Part shown: positions 12,150 through 25,066 of the stretch, in pieces
How the letters are laid out: the number at the start of each line of letters is the position of its first letter
Numbering within the stretch: the stretch's first letter is position 1
Assembly: GCA_031763025.1 (NCBI GenBank)
Contig: JASSKH010000002.1
Coordinates: 19,906,168-19,970,167 of the forward strand
Direction of reading: 5' to 3'
Length of the DNA: 64,000 nucleotides
Source: Macrocystis pyrifera
Lineage: Eukaryota > Sar > Phaeophyceae > Laminariales > Laminariaceae
Translations under genes and position numbers: made by a program
The notes under the pieces: model-generated
Seen by the model: only the letters and a program-made list of their open reading frames with translations
Databases searched by the model: none
Told to the model about the DNA's origin: nothing

Positions 12150-12650
12150 CCCGAAAAAAGCAAATCTGGGGCCGATGTTGGGCCAAGATCGGCTTGAGAA
12201 AAACTCAGGCCGATCTTTGGTTCGAAGCGGCGAGATTCCGAGTCCTCCACAGACATCGATCGACAAAACCAACGATTGCGTCATGAAATCTGAACGGAGT
12301 GCGCTCGTTAGGGGCTCCGACCCACCCTTGGGTCACAGTCTTCACACAATGGCCAGTGACGTGTGGCGGGCGCTGACCAGGCGTACGATAAAAAACAATA
12401 AGCCGCTGGTGTGTACAAAACAGAACACAAAATTTCTCGATCGACCTCGAATGGCAAAAAACAGGCTTTTTTTCAGGTTTGGGAGGATACCGCAGGACGC
12501 CGCCGGCAAGCTCTCGCCCCCTAGAGCATTTATCCACTTTCTATCTTCGATGCCATCATCTGTACTCGTTGGCCTTGCCCGATACCGAGCGGGTTGGCCG
12601 TGGGCGGAGTTTCTATCGAGGTCGAGCATCTATCGTGGCACGAGGTGATT
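12150..12650 (-). repeat. Single diverged copy of the 58-kb satellite unit
   Basis: In reverse orientation this carries, in the same order, the blocks found in the 972-bp satellite: cgggcaaggccaa, ctagggggcgagag, acgcctggtcagc, cagatttcatgacg and gttttgtcgatcgatgtc. The internal duplication present in the array is absent, so it resembles an ancestral or dispersed form. Confidence 0.75.
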
Positions 12651-14097
12651 TTTAACAGCGTGTTGACAATTTGCATCGAGAGAATACAAGTTGCGCCGCC
12701 TGCAGCCGTTAGAAAAAAAAAGAATAAAAAATGAAACATTTTTTCCCTTTTTTCCCACAGCGGCGGTACGAGGATATTTTCGGCTGTTTTTTTAAAGCAA
12801 TAATTTTGAAAGAAAACTTTTGGACTTCGCGTTACCATTGGCATAGGTCTTAGTATAGTATATAATAGTTATAGTTGTAGTATTAATATTAAGAGTAGCC
12901 CATGGTACCGAGTGCATGCTGCTTCTATTAATGCCTGTGCAATAGCAGTAGTAGTACCTGCACTACAAGTAGTAACAATAGTCATACAGTCATTGTGGTG
13001 TCTGCTATTGCTGTTGTTGCCGTCTGCATACTGCTTCTACCTGGCCAGTAGCAGTAGATGCCCTCAACCGTATATATTATGTAGCCTGTAAATTTACAAA
13101 TTCTCAATAGTAGTCGTACTAATAGTGGTATAATGTTTTGTAGCGTGCACGTTGCATCTACCTTTACTACAGTACATATATCTGCGTAGTAGTGGTGTAT
13201 ATTAAGAGTAACAGTATAGTGCTCATGCCCCCAACCCATGGTACTGCTTGCATGCTGCGATGCCGTTGTATGAAAGTTATTACTATAGTAGTAGCTGCAG
13301 TAGCAGTTGTACTTGGTAGGTAGTACAAGGCGCTTCGCTCCGCGGGCGGCCTACGCCGCCCGCGACGCTCGCTCAGGAAGGAAAAGTACATCAAATTATG
13401 CGAAGTGGACAGAGGTCCATGATTGAATATAGTTTGTTATGATTGTAGTTGACAACTGGCGGCTTGATAATGTCAAGAGTCCCGCCGCCATGCTTCAGGA
13501 AAAAACAGCTAGGACGCCACATACGCTTCGCGTCGCGGGCGGTTCCGCGCCCTACGCTCGCTCACATGCCCTACGTACGTCCATACCTCAGGTACGGTAA
13601 TCATTTTCTTCTGGTATGCTTGCTGTTATGTACGAAAGAGAAAGCACAGCACGGTACGGCAGCACCGCGAAAACAATGAAAATGAAGCCGAAAAAATCGC
13701 AAAGAAAAAAAAATCCACGTCCTCTTGTCCCCTCATGTAATATTTTTTTGCCTGATTGGAACACCTTGCACCGGTCAAAAAAGAAAATGGTCTAACAGCA
13801 GAGCTTCTCTCTAGGCCTCGTACGCCGCCCGCCCCTCTCGCGACCACCTCGCCACCGATTCGGTGCGGGCAAGAGCTTTCCTGACTCTCTGCTACAGTGA
13901 GCCCCGTCGCCCGCCTCGCGTCAAGCCCGGTGCTCACCGCGGCCGTCGTTCGCCAGCTCGACAATGTTAGTGCTCAGACTGCGTAGCTCTCTCTTTGAAC
14001 TCCAGCCCAGTCACAAAAACAAGCACCGCTTGAATATTATCTTGCAATCCCGAACGAGCCTTATAAACTCGTACATACTCTATCCAAAATCACAAAT
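12651..14097. repeat. Interspersed short repeats and a GC hairpin, no gene
   Basis: Blocks such as cccatggtaccg followed by catgctgcttctac recur at 12899, 13026, 13229, 14480, 14561, 14732 and 14765, and inverted near 18010. At 13338-13361, CGCGGGCGGC and GCCGCCCGCG form a 10-bp palindrome. A GC-rich stretch at 13800-13960 has a 112-codon minus frame with no recognised domain. Confidence 0.5.
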
Positions 14098-14400
14098 GGA
14101 GGCCAGACAGAGCCCATTCATGCTTCTCGTGTCTCGCACACGCAACGCTTAGCCACGAAAATGGCGACCGCGATCCTTGCAACCCCCCCTCTACCCGCCA
14201 GCACCCGCTGACACCCGCGACGGCGCCGGGCTCGCCCGCGGTGCCGTGCTCTGAGTACACGCACGCACACGAAACGAAAGGAGAAAAAAGGAAATGAGGA
14301 CTGAAAGTGCCAAGAGAAATGGAGAAAACAAAGAACCGCTGGAAAAGGTCCGGCAAGTAATAAAAGCAGGTGATTCCTAAGTGGGAGCTCTGAGAGGCCA
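14098..14400 (+). repeat. Uninterrupted copy of the repeat split by the 0.3-kb LINE
   Basis: It contains the left part seen at 168-291 and the right part seen at 4512-4600 joined directly. It continues into gaaaggagaaaaaagg and a short frame from 14294. It acts as an empty-site comparison for the LINE insertion. Confidence 0.65.
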
Positions 14401-14821
14401 GGGATGTACCAACTGAGCACGCTCAGAGAGTTAGATATCTGTAAGCAGTTGTATATACCTTGGTAGTGTAGTATTTATGCATGCTGCTTTTACTTGTACT
14501 TCATCGACGTATTACTGGCAGTGGTGTACGTGGTATAGTATAACAGTATAGTAGTCACGCCCCAACCCATGGTACCGCGTGGTTATTTGACCTCTCTGTT
14601 CACCATCGAGGTTGTCTGAATTGTATGAGCGCTTGGTCATGCTCTAGCACTAGTACATAGTAGTATCATAGTACAGTTAGTAGTTGTAGTAGTAGTGTAC
14701 CAGGCAGTATTTTGTAGAGTACATGCTGCTTCTACCTGCGTGGTGTATAGTAACAGTATAGTAATCAACCCATGGTACCGCGTGCATGCATGTAGTAGTG
14801 CAGTATTCACAGAAAGAGTAA

Positions 14822-15250
14822 GGGTGTGTCTTAACCCCCCCCAAAGAGCATGGGAACGAGCGGAATGGAGCGAGGCTGTTCGTGGTCATTCGTTCCGTGC
14901 CTGTGTAAAAAAACGTGTTTGGGTCCATGCAGAATCCTGGGCTTCGCCAGCCGAATCAGTACGAACGGTATCTTTTGCACATGCCAGAGCACATTGGTGT
15001 CCACATCCATCTTCGGTGGTGTCCATCTACATCAAATAAGATCCTACATGTTCCCGTTCGGTTGGGCCGTTCGGTCCTCCCAACAAGAAAAAGGGGTGCA
15101 ACACTTCTTCTTCCTCTTCCTAGATATACAGTTTTCTCGGGCTGCACTGAATCTATTCGTTTCCCACTACCAATCAGCATCCATTCATGCAGCAAATAAT
15201 ATTCCATCCGGCCCGTTCCAATGCTCTCCAGGGGGGGTTAAGACACACCC
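14822..15250. mobile_element. 429-bp Harbinger-like non-autonomous element
   Basis: The ends read GGGTGTGTCTTAACCCCCC and its reverse complement, with the similarity extending to about 37 bp (gagcatgggaacg against cgttccaatgctc). TAA is duplicated at 14819-14821 and 15251-15253. A 3-bp TWA duplication is typical of PIF/Harbinger. No transposase inside. Confidence 0.8.
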
Positions 15251-15253
15251 TAA

Positions 15254-16889
15254 CACTCGGTTCCTGCTGACCACGATTACTCTTTCCTTCGAGCAATACG
15301 CCCACGCATGGCTCACGTTTCCGCCAAGAACAGCTATACGTGTGTTGCTGTGACTCCTTTTTCGCCCCCGGGATTTCACATTATCTGCGTCCCGAAGGGG
15401 ACCCTTGCATATATATATATATATATGTATCATGGTTGCGCGGCTGAGCGATGGTTCAAGACCTGGTGCAGCAGTGGTATTAGATACATACAGCAAAAAG
15501 CAGTACTCGTACTACGATCGTAAGAAGATTTTCTGCAACCCAGATTCACGTGAAATATACTTATTTGTTGTAGCAAAAAGTATGAGTCGTCGCCAACTAC
15601 TCGTACGTACAGCAGAAATAACCACACGCCGAAACAATGATTCGACCGTTCCAGCCAACTTCGGCAACCGAACGGGGTTTGAGCGATCAGTCCTCAGCGG
15701 CCCACGACCAGACTTCAACAGCAGCATGTGCAGATATTTACGTATCGCATGAGGGCTCTGGCGAGCTACGATGTGCTGTTCTGTGTTGTGTGTGCGGTTA
15801 TCGCATCACCAGAATAACTATCATACGATATGACCAGGCTCTTGGATCGTTGGAACCATACAGCAGTGTTACACTCAAATTCCAAGTTAGTATTGAGTCA
15901 AAAATACTTGCAGCTATTAATACTGTAAATACGATCAAAATAACCCGCATGCGCAGCTAGCAGTCCAGGTAAGAATTTGTCCGCCCTGTATTTGAACAAA
16001 AGACAGGTAGCTACTGCGCAGAGGCAAAGGAATATACTATACTGTTACTCGTAATGTTGTTATTCTCACATGAACTCCTCGCTACAATGCAATGCATCCT
16101 GTGGTCGCAGGATAGGTTTCAATAACTCTAGAGTGGAAGGATACCTCGGTAGAAACAAAAAACAGGCGAAGAATAATACACATGATAACCCTGGCACATC
16201 TACACCTCAGACAAAAAAAAAAAAAGAGAGGTCCGCGCTTGTGCGTATCAGGTACATACGGTACGCTGTACAAGCTGCTACAGAAACCGAGAAGACCGCA
16301 AACTACCCAGGAAAGAATAGACAGGATGAAAAAAACAACTCTACGTCGAAAAATTGAAAAACGAGGTCGAAGAATAAAAAATAAAAAAGGGAGTATAGAA
16401 AAAAACAAAACAACTAATCCATTCAAGCAAGAAACCAAGAAATCAAGAAAGGAAACCACACAAGAGAATGCACAGATTTTCGCAGATTGAAGGCTCGCAA
16501 GCTACGCGAGGGGTGTATAAACAGAGACAAAAACCAAAAAACAAGCATACTTACTCCGCTATTAAGAACACCCGAGCATCAAAAAAGGAACAAGAAAAAA
16601 CGAAAACGAAAAGAAGACGACGAAGCAAACCAAATGAAACAGCAGATAGCAAATAGCAAAAAGGGAGATACACACAGAGAGACAAAGCAAACGGGAAAAA
16701 AGGAAAGAGGAAAAAAAAACAGAAAGCGAGAAAAAGGGGCAAAAAGGAGCCGGGGGGGGCAGATAATACGATAGACAGGGACTGGTGCATACAGACACGC
16801 AGAGTTGCCCGGGTGGCACCATGCTAGATACTTGGGTCCCAAAGAAGGGAGCGCATCATGACGATGATGGCCATACCCAGGTGTCAGTC
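15254..16889. other. No gene; (AT)n and A-rich stretch
   Basis: An (AT)n run lies at about 15412-15427. From about 16200 to 16760 the plus strand is strongly purine-rich (poly-A and GA-rich). As it abuts the 3' side of the minus-strand LINE at 16.9 kb, it may be its tail region. Frames here are compositional. Confidence 0.45.
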
Positions 16890-17945
16890 TGTTGGGCAGA
16901 CCGCCTCACCCCCCCCCTTCCCCCCCGTCCCCCCTCGACCCCCTTTCGCCCCTGCCCTTCTGCGCACGTGCATTGGCGTCAACGGTTGTAGTCGCGGTTG
17001 CAGCCATCCTGTGCCATTCTGCTGATACCTCCTTCTCATCCTTATGCCATTTCCGCATGAAGAACTCCGCCCCTTCCTCGACCCGTCGGAACCATCTGCC
17101 GACTTTCTGTGCTTCCTCGCGCCACCCTTCGAGCTTGATGCCAACCTCCTTGAGTTCCTCCTAAAGGTACCTCATCCAGTCCCACTCCTGTCCTCCAGAG
17201 TAGCCCTTACCCCCGACCATCTCCCCAAACATCACCTTCGGCAGGCGCTCCTCTCCCATGCGTGTCACAAAGCCCGCAAACTACAGACTACGCCTCCGTA
17301 CCGTCGTCTCTACGCTCTCGGAGTTTGTCCTGAGAAGTGCGCTGGCATAAGATAGAATGTGGTCTTCGCGCTTTCGTTTCGAGGCATCGGAGAAGCATCT
17401 TGTGGTGGACCTCCCGTAGCCTGCCGTAGTCAGTCTTGCTTGGGCTCCAAGTAACGCATCCGTAGAGCAACGTTTCGATCACCTCGGCTCTCGGCATCCG
17501 CACCTTCAGTCGTAGGCGCACACCCGGGCGGTCATAGATTTCCATCTTATGCCGCCCGTAGCGCGCCCAGGCCCTCTGGAGTCGACGCGTTACGTCGACA
17601 ACTCTGCTCGTCCAATCTGCGCTGATCGCGCCGGCCAAAAACACAAACTCGAGTGTTTGTACACACCGGCTGCGGTGACGGTGAACGGCACTTTCCCCCC
17701 ACCTTTCGTTTGCAGACACATTATCTCCGTCTTGGCCTCCGAGATCGTCAGGCCGAACGCAGCACATGCAGTCACGATCACCGTCATCATCCTCTCCAGG
17801 CAGTTCGGTGATAGTGATATAATGCCCGCATCGTCAGCATACAGCCTTGCCCACATTGTCTGGATCTCTTTATCCTTCCCCTGCCCGTCGGCGTGTTCGG
17901 CCCGTGCCTTTCCCCTCCTATTTTTATCTTCTCCTTTCGTTGGAG
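16890..17945 (-). pseudogene. LINE fragment (-): RT YADD box to C-terminus
   Basis: The reading begins MWARLYADDAGIISLS (YADD at about 17840), then GLTISEAKTEIMCL. After a frameshift near 17640 it continues with VRMPRAEVIETLLYGCVTW (about 17440-17500) and a C-terminal VGRWFRRVEEGAEF segment near 17080. The order and motifs match the larger LINE at 25-29 kb (VRMLKAEVIETLLYGCVTW; GKWYRGILEAAERL), so the two are diverged members of one clade. The endonuclease and the N-terminal RT are missing. Confidence 0.85.
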
Positions 17946-18231
17946 TTGCACCATGCTGTCCGTGATGTACACCACTACCACTAGTACGCAGATCGATCTA
18001 CTGTAGTAAAGGTAGAAGCAGCATGCACGCTACAACTACCTGGTACTACACTACTACGACTACTATTTATATTGATTTTGTACATATACAGGCGACGTCT
18101 TATATACGGTTGAAGGCATTTACTGCTATTGGACACGTAGAAGCAGCATGCAGAGGTAAACGGACCGAGGGAGCCAGTTTTGTGGTCACGTACGTGCTCA
18201 GTGTGCGGTGTGTGGTGCACGTCAAAGGGAA

Positions 18232-21105
18232 ACGTGTAACATATACAAGGTTCCCCTCCGGGAAGTGCCTAAATAGGGGAGTGGCGCAAGAGCGAAATAA
18301 TACTCGTATAAAATCCTGCACACCCGATTAGAAATAGTACCTGCATCCACCCATCATTTTAACGTGAAGAACACACATATTTTTGAGGACAGACTATTAT
18401 TATACTGTATGCGGAATTAGTGTGGGATCATTACTACAACTAATATAGAACAGGGTATCGGTATAAGTGGATACATATGTTGATCCCGATGACTCGCGAC
18501 GATCAATTCAATGTATGTATGCGGCGTAAACGTGGTGAGTACAAAAAGGTTGCGTGAGGTCGAGGTTGCGCCATAATACTTGTGACCGGCTGAGTAAGGT
18601 ACAGCACAGCACATACATACTGGTACCATATAGATTACCCCAAAATAAATTCTTCTTGGTGCTCAGGGTAGCATCAAGGTTTCACAGATACATGCGCGAG
18701 AACAACTCGCCGTAGCTCGAGTACTGAGTATTGGAGTACTGGCGGCCAATATATTGCGAGTACTGACAAGGCCCAAATACTGAGAGTAATGAGAGTATGA
18801 GCAGTACCGAGCCCCGAGAATATACAGGTAAGTATGTACCCGCAGTAGTATCGAAACACGAACTACTTGGAGTAAAGGCAATATGTGAAGTACAGAACCT
18901 CGAGATACTGAGAGTATTCGCAGAACACACATATATATTTAGATTCCTCGCAAATGCGTAGTATCTCGAAATACTACCAGACTACTTTAAGTACTCGAGT
19001 TGTCTCCAGCGAAAGTAGCTTGCTCCAACTCCCACTCGTGTGGGACTATCTGGCAGTGTTTTGTGCCGATGCCAGGCATACTGAGGGTATTTCGGTGCTG
19101 CGAGTATTGAGTCTCATCACAGAAGCAGTACGAACACAACCTACGGACGAAATACTGCTAGACTAGTATACTCGTAGTACCCGCGGTACAGAACTCCGAG
19201 ATACTTAAAGCACAACAGCAGGGCGTATCCACGAGAGCAGCAGCAGCAGCGAACCCCGTACTAGTGCGAGCCCGAAAGTATACGCAATAGTACCTGAAGT
19301 AGTAGTACAGAGCCTCAAAATACTGCGAGTACTCGCAGTATATTGAGTACAAAAAACCCGAAATACTGCGATGGTACGAAGTACCTATAATAGCAGTATA
19401 TTTTCCAACATAATTTGCTCTATACTCCCAAGTATTGGGATTATTATTAATAGCTGTGAAATGTTGAGGTATGAACGCACGCCACACGTAAGCGCGCCCA
19501 AACTCATTACCACACAAGTAACCTGTATTCTGCCATATTATACGTTCAAAAAAGCAAGATGGATGAACGTACTTGTGGCACAAAAAAAGTCAGAAGTGAA
19601 AAAAAAGCACACACACTCACAACTTGTATTACAATAGTTTATCAAATACTATACGTTCAGAAAAGCAAGTAGGTGGATGAATGTACTGTTGTAGTACTGG
19701 TACAAAAAAAGTCAAAAGTGAATAAAAAAAAAAGCGAAAAAGCGTGGATGGTGCGAGTCGAACCTCGGAAACGAAAATTTTATCGAGCGCTAGAGCAGTG
19801 CTCGTACGACTGGCACGTGGTGTTTTTTACGCAATGTAAAACACATTGCGCGATCTCCTACAGCAGTAGGAGTAGCTTGTACAGGTACGACTGCATATAT
19901 ATATACAGCAGTACCGCTGTAAAATGCCACGTGAGGAACGTACGTGTACTGATCCCCTTTCAGCTGGCTCTAGGATCTATCGGTCAGCAGTGTAGGATGC
20001 ACAGCAATCAGAACTACTGCTGTAAATATGATTTGTACGAACGCTGCTGTACGATTTGTTGTACAGCAGTAGTAGTACGAACGATTTGTTTTCGTTGTAC
20101 TCGAGTCGACGAATATATCGGTCCGGGGATAATCGGTACAGAGCAAAAAATGCCGGTCACTCATTGCGGAAGGTACATGCATAGGCCAAATGCCGATGAC
20201 AACAACGAACACTATTGATAGTACTGAGCGTACAGCGCGGATCTTCCACATGTGCATAATACCCTGCCTGCTGCTGCTGTTGGCGCACTGTGCCGAGCAC
20301 AGCTGGAGCAGTGGCAATGTTGGATCACACACAGCAATAAGCAGAAGAAGCAGGAAGATATCTTTTATCAGATGCCGGTGTGGTCGTGGCGTGGTCAAGT
20401 GATGGATCGAAATCTCCGATAAACCAATTTTGATAACCATGATACGCGCAAGGTGTGCCCACTGCTGCGGCTGCTGGGCAGCAGGGTTGTGCTGCTGTAG
20501 GAAGCTGGAGGTAAGCACGCTCTGTGCACTGCTGTGGCTATTGTTCTCTAGGCGGTGGTCCGTGCTCCGTGCAACAACACAAAAAAAATGTAAAGGGATA
20601 CACGTCATCCTGGGCCTGGGTACATGAGGATCAAAACATATATGACAGACGGTGGAATGCGGACGGCGGGCTCCGACAAATACAACCAACCACAACGACA
20701 CTCGGCAAATGGGTGTGTCGAACACGCACGGCGTGTGGGCGGCAGCGTTGGAACGGTGGGATCTGTGCATGTTGTCTGATGTGTACCTGGTACATGTCTG
20801 AGCTGTGTGCTCGTCACCGCTCATGAATGCTCTGGGAGAAAACAGACAGCATGTACCGATACGTACGTACGAAATAAGGCCTCTCGTACTGAAACCAGGG
20901 AAATCGTCTTATCCACTCCCGCCGAAAAAAAAACTTTGAGCACCCGCCACGCGCTCCAGAGTGTACGGATCGCGCCGAGACCTCGACCAATATGTCCGGC
21001 CGGGCTTCCTGCGTCCGAGCATTTGGTTTTATGTCGAAACGTGCTTTGCACGAAGAGAAAAGTTGGCAAAAGTACGAAAATTTGACAAATATACGTATAC
21101 ATATG
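18232..21105 (+). repeat. 2.8-kb interspersed repeat, copy A
   Basis: It starts at acaaggttcccctccggg and ends near acgtatacatat. Homologous copies lie at 22713-24527 (+) and 29450-32238 (-), and a 5' scrap at 63822-63890. An internal ~115-bp block starting at ttcagaaaagcaag is tandemly doubled at about 19540-19720. The 18.7-19.4 kb part is rich in gagtactgcgagtatt motifs. A 284-codon minus frame (19970-20824) is not preserved in the other copies, so I regard the repeat as non-coding. No clear terminal inverted or direct repeats. Confidence 0.8.
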
Positions 21106-22312
21106 AAGCTCGACAGACGTGTATTGCTGCTGCTGTATCTGCTGATGTTTCTGCTGCTGCTGGGGTTGATAAAAAACGGGCGATTTCAAAATTATTGAGA
21201 TTTTCAACACAGAAAAAATTGAGAGGAGAAACTTCTCGTGCTCGTGCGGAATTGACTATTGTTGATTGCTCGCCACGACTCGCGAGCGCACCGGTAGGTT
21301 TCAAGCCTATTGCACCGAAAAAAAAGAACATGAGACCACGATCACTCGATTACTCGACCTAGTGAACACTGCACACACCTACGATACGAACACTGCTGTT
21401 CTGCTGCTGTTGTAGTGCGCAACGTGGCTGCGCGTTGCTTTTGAAATACGGAGGAAGCGTGAGTTCGTAGGAATGGTCGTGCTGCCTCTGCGCAGCATCC
21501 AATTAATTGCACATTTCTCGAGATTTTGTATTGTGCTCGTTCCTACTTCCTAGGTAGACAGGAATCACGGCCCACACACGCACAAAAAGCGCTATCCGTG
21601 GCCGTCACAAAAGGAGAGCTTGATGAACGACTGTTGCTGTGCCGTGGCTGCCTCTGTACAGAGCTCGACGGACGGTGTATTCAACACAACCAGTGCCATG
21701 TCATCAAACTGCGTACGACAGGCATGACATACACATTCCATGACCCAGAGAAACGAAACGACACAAAGAGAAATAAAACGCAAAAAACAAAGACAATTCG
21801 AAAGAGAAAAATAAACAATGTGAGAGTTCGGGTCCTTCTATGAAGGACCCTTTTCTCCCTGGCGCGTTCGGACTTCATGGCCCGAACGTCAACCACTATG
21901 AAGGTCCATCCGTGATGGCGGATCTCATAGACCGGACGTTGGTTAACGTATCTTCACGGTTGGCATTTGTGATCGGAGATTTACGGTATCTACGTACCCT
22001 GTCCTCCACATCGCCCCCCCCTCTATGCGCCTCAAGTCTACCTTTGCTAAGGATGTATGTGACGTTGGGGCGAACATTCGAGAGGGAATGCTAGTGGTAG
22101 GTGGAGTCTTGGCAGGGGAACGTATCGTCTTCTTCACTGCTCACGGTCTGTACCTAAATTCCCCCCCCCTGACTGTGGGGCGGGGTGCTGGGCGAGGCGA
22201 AGCCGGAAGGCGCTCCCTGGTCGGACGCTACAGTTTTACGGCCGGCCGAAGCTACCGCTGCGGCGTACGATTTGCTGCCTTTTTTCTTGCCCATTTTCCT
22301 TTCTTTTTTTGT
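21106..22312. other. No gene; small palindrome
   Basis: GGGTCCTTC-tat-GAAGGACCC at about 21831-21851 is a 9-bp perfect hairpin. Frames of 84-105 codons show no known motif. Confidence 0.4.
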
Positions 22313-22313
22313 T

Positions 22314-22480
22314 TTGTTTTGTTTTATCAGAGTTCAGCACTCGTCGACGCCAATATGGAGGGTGTCTCCGTTGCAGGTGTCGGCCTTATCTTCGTCTTGT
22401 TTTGTTTTGTTTTATCAGAGTTCAGCACTCGTCGACGCCAATATGGAGGGTGTCTCCGTTGCAGGTGTCGGCCTTGTCTT
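22314..22480. repeat. Tandem duplication, ~86-bp unit
   Basis: The segment from gttttgttttatcagagttc to ggcctt-tcttcgtctt is present twice in direct order, with one clear difference (ttatc against ttgtc). The second unit runs into the left arm of the inverted repeat at 22446. Confidence 0.9.
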
Positions 22481-22698
22481 CGTCTTGGACGGGGTTGGCC
22501 GAGGCCTTCACGTGCACGTTTTCTTTCGTGATATGTGGCAAGGAGGTGCCTCTATAAGTTCTCTCCTTGCAAGACGCGAGGGAGGCTTGTGGAGGCACCT
22601 CCTTGCCACATATCATGAAAGAAAACGTGCAAGTCAAGGCCTCGGCCAACCCCGTCCAAGACGAAGACAAGGCCGACACCTGCAACGGAGACACCCTC
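22446..22698. repeat. 107-bp near-perfect inverted repeat (hairpin)
   Basis: The arms 22446-22552 and 22592-22698 match at 104 of 107 positions by my alignment, around a 39-base spacer. The left arm begins GAGGGTGTCTCC and ends GGAGGTGCCTC. The arms are GC-balanced and not simple repeat. A transcript would fold into a long double-stranded stem. Confidence 0.92.
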
Positions 22699-22712
22699 AA
22701 TAACAATATATA

Positions 22713-24527
22713 TAAAAAGGTTCCCCTCCGGGAGGTGCCGTATTAATGGGGGAGTGGCGCAAGAGCGAAATAATATTCGTATCCAACCCTGCACACTTGT
22801 GTAGAAGTAGTATACCTGCATCCACCCATCATTTTAACGTGAAGAACACACACAACATATTTTTGAGGACAGACTAATATAATACTGTTCACGGAATTAG
22901 TGCGGCATCATTTCTATAATAATATAAAATAGGGTAGCGGTAAGTGGATATATTGATCCAGCTGAATACGTCCAGAAAAGCAAGGTGGGTGAATGTACTG
23001 ACTGGTACAAAAAAGTCAGAAGTGGAAAATAAACACACAACTTATATTACAGTACAGTATATAAAACTAAACGCTCAGAAAACCAAGGTGTGGACGAATG
23101 TGTACTACTGTTGTTGTAGTCCTGGTACAAAACAAGTCAAATTTTAAAGTGAATTTTAATAAAAGAGCGTGGATGGTGCGAGTCGAACCTCGGATACGAA
23201 AATGTTATCGCACGCAATATAAACGTCTACGCTAGAACAACAGTGCTCGTACAACTGATGAGACGTCATGTTTTTTACGCAATCTAAAACACTTTGCACG
23301 ATCTCCAGCTTGTACAGGTACGACTGCATATACAACAGTACTGCTGTAGAATGCCACGCGAGGAACGTACGTGTACTCACCCCCTTTCAGCTGGCTCTAG
23401 GATCTACCGGTCAGCAATGTAGGACACACAGCAATCAGAACTACTGCTGTAAGTATGTTTTGTACGAACGCTGCTGTACGAATAATTTGTTGTACAGAGT
23501 ATGAACGATTTGTTTTTGTTGTACTCGAGACGACGAATATATCGATCCGGGGATAATGGGTCACACATTGCGGAAGGTACGTGCATCGGCAATGCCGATG
23601 ACAACAACAACGAACTGCAGTAGCACTATGCTTACAGCGCGGATCTTCCACATGCGCGTAGTACCCTGCCTGCTGCTGCTGTTGGCGCACTGTGCTGAGC
23701 ACAGCTGGAGCAGTGGCAATCACACACAGCAATAAGCAGAAGAAGAAGCAGGGAGAGAGGTGTGTGATGCTGGTTGGTGTGTTCGTGGCGAGGTCAAGTG
23801 ATCGATCGAGTAAACCAACTGGGATAGCCGCAGTACAATCATCCATACGCGCAAGGTGTGCCCACTGCTGCTGCTGCTGGGCAGCAGGGCAGCAGGGTTG
23901 TGGTGCAGTAGGAAGCTGGAGGTAAGCACGCTCTGTGCACTGCTGTGGCTATTATTCTGTAGGCGGTGGTCCGTGCTCTGTGCAACACAAAAAAAAAGTA
24001 CAGGGATATACGTCATCCTGGGTATACGTATACGGATCAAAAAGTATATGGCAGACGATGGAGTGCGGACTGTAGGCTCCGACAAACGCAACCAACCACA
24101 GCAACACTGCGCATATGGGTGTGTCGCACACGCACGGCGGGTGGGCGGGGAGGCGGCAGCGTTGGAACGTTGGGATCTGTGCATGTTGTCTGTTGTGTAC
24201 CTTGTATATGTCTGAGCTGTGCGCTCACAGCTCGTGAGAGCCTAGGGGAGAAAACAGACAGCATGTATGTACCGACACGTACGCACAAAGTAAGGCCTCT
24301 TATTACTGAAACCAGGGAAATCGTCTTATCCACTCCCGCCGGAAAAAAAACTTTGAGCGCCCGCCACGCGCTTCAGAGTGCACGGATCGCGCCGAGACCT
24401 CGACCAATGCGTCCGGCAGGGCTTCTCGTGTCCGTGTACTTACTGTTTTGCCTAAAAGTGATCATACGAAGAGAAAAGTTGGCAAAAGTACGAATTTTTG
24501 ACAAAGATACGTATACATATATAAGAA
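22713..24527 (+). repeat. 2.8-kb repeat, copy B (internally deleted)
   Basis: It matches copy A at both ends but lacks about 1.06 kb. The sequence goes from tattgatccagctga directly into atacgtccagaaaagcaagg. Copies A and C have the gagtactg-rich section between these points. Confidence 0.8.
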
Positions 24528-25066
24528 ACAAAATATTGTGCCCCCCTCGCAGGGGATCTGGCAGACACTTGAAAAGAACGAACTGGAAAAAAAAAAGGAA
24601 AAAAGAAGAAAAACACCACAAATAATAGTCGTCGTCAACAGAGTAAGACTAAGAACCAAGGGAAAATAACAGGCAAACCAAACCAAGCACAAAGCATCCT
24701 TCAGGTAGCGGCAGCAGTTTATGGTACGAGTAGCACAGCCAGGGTCTCCCTGCTGGTCCGCCTGGTACCTTGCTACCCTGTCTGCCGCCTCCGTCCAGCG
24801 TTCGTCAAGTATGCCCCGTCCCTCGGCGTTAGACAATACCAAACGAGCAAGGCAGGCTCGTCATCCACCCACGCCACACGACTCCTTCAATAAGGTTTAT
24901 CAATCGGAGGAAGGAGGAGAAAGAAATAAAATAAAAATCACATAGGGTCAGCGCAAAAAGAGGAAAATAAAATGAAATAAGAAGAAACAAAAACAAAAGG
25001 AAGACAAAGGAAGACCACGTTCGAACCAGCTGCACCAGTTGGTGGTACGAGTAGTATAGGCATGTT

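Noticed and set aside
19740..19790. tRNA 3'-half-like sequence (ggttcgactcg on the minus strand), also near 23165 and 30700
   Set aside because: Part of the 2.8-kb repeat; T-stem pairing fails and no upstream half fits a tRNA.
19970..20824. 284-codon minus frame in repeat copy A
   Set aside because: The homologous regions of copies B and C are broken by stops and shifts at different places and the sequence is rich in simple motifs; no domain seen.
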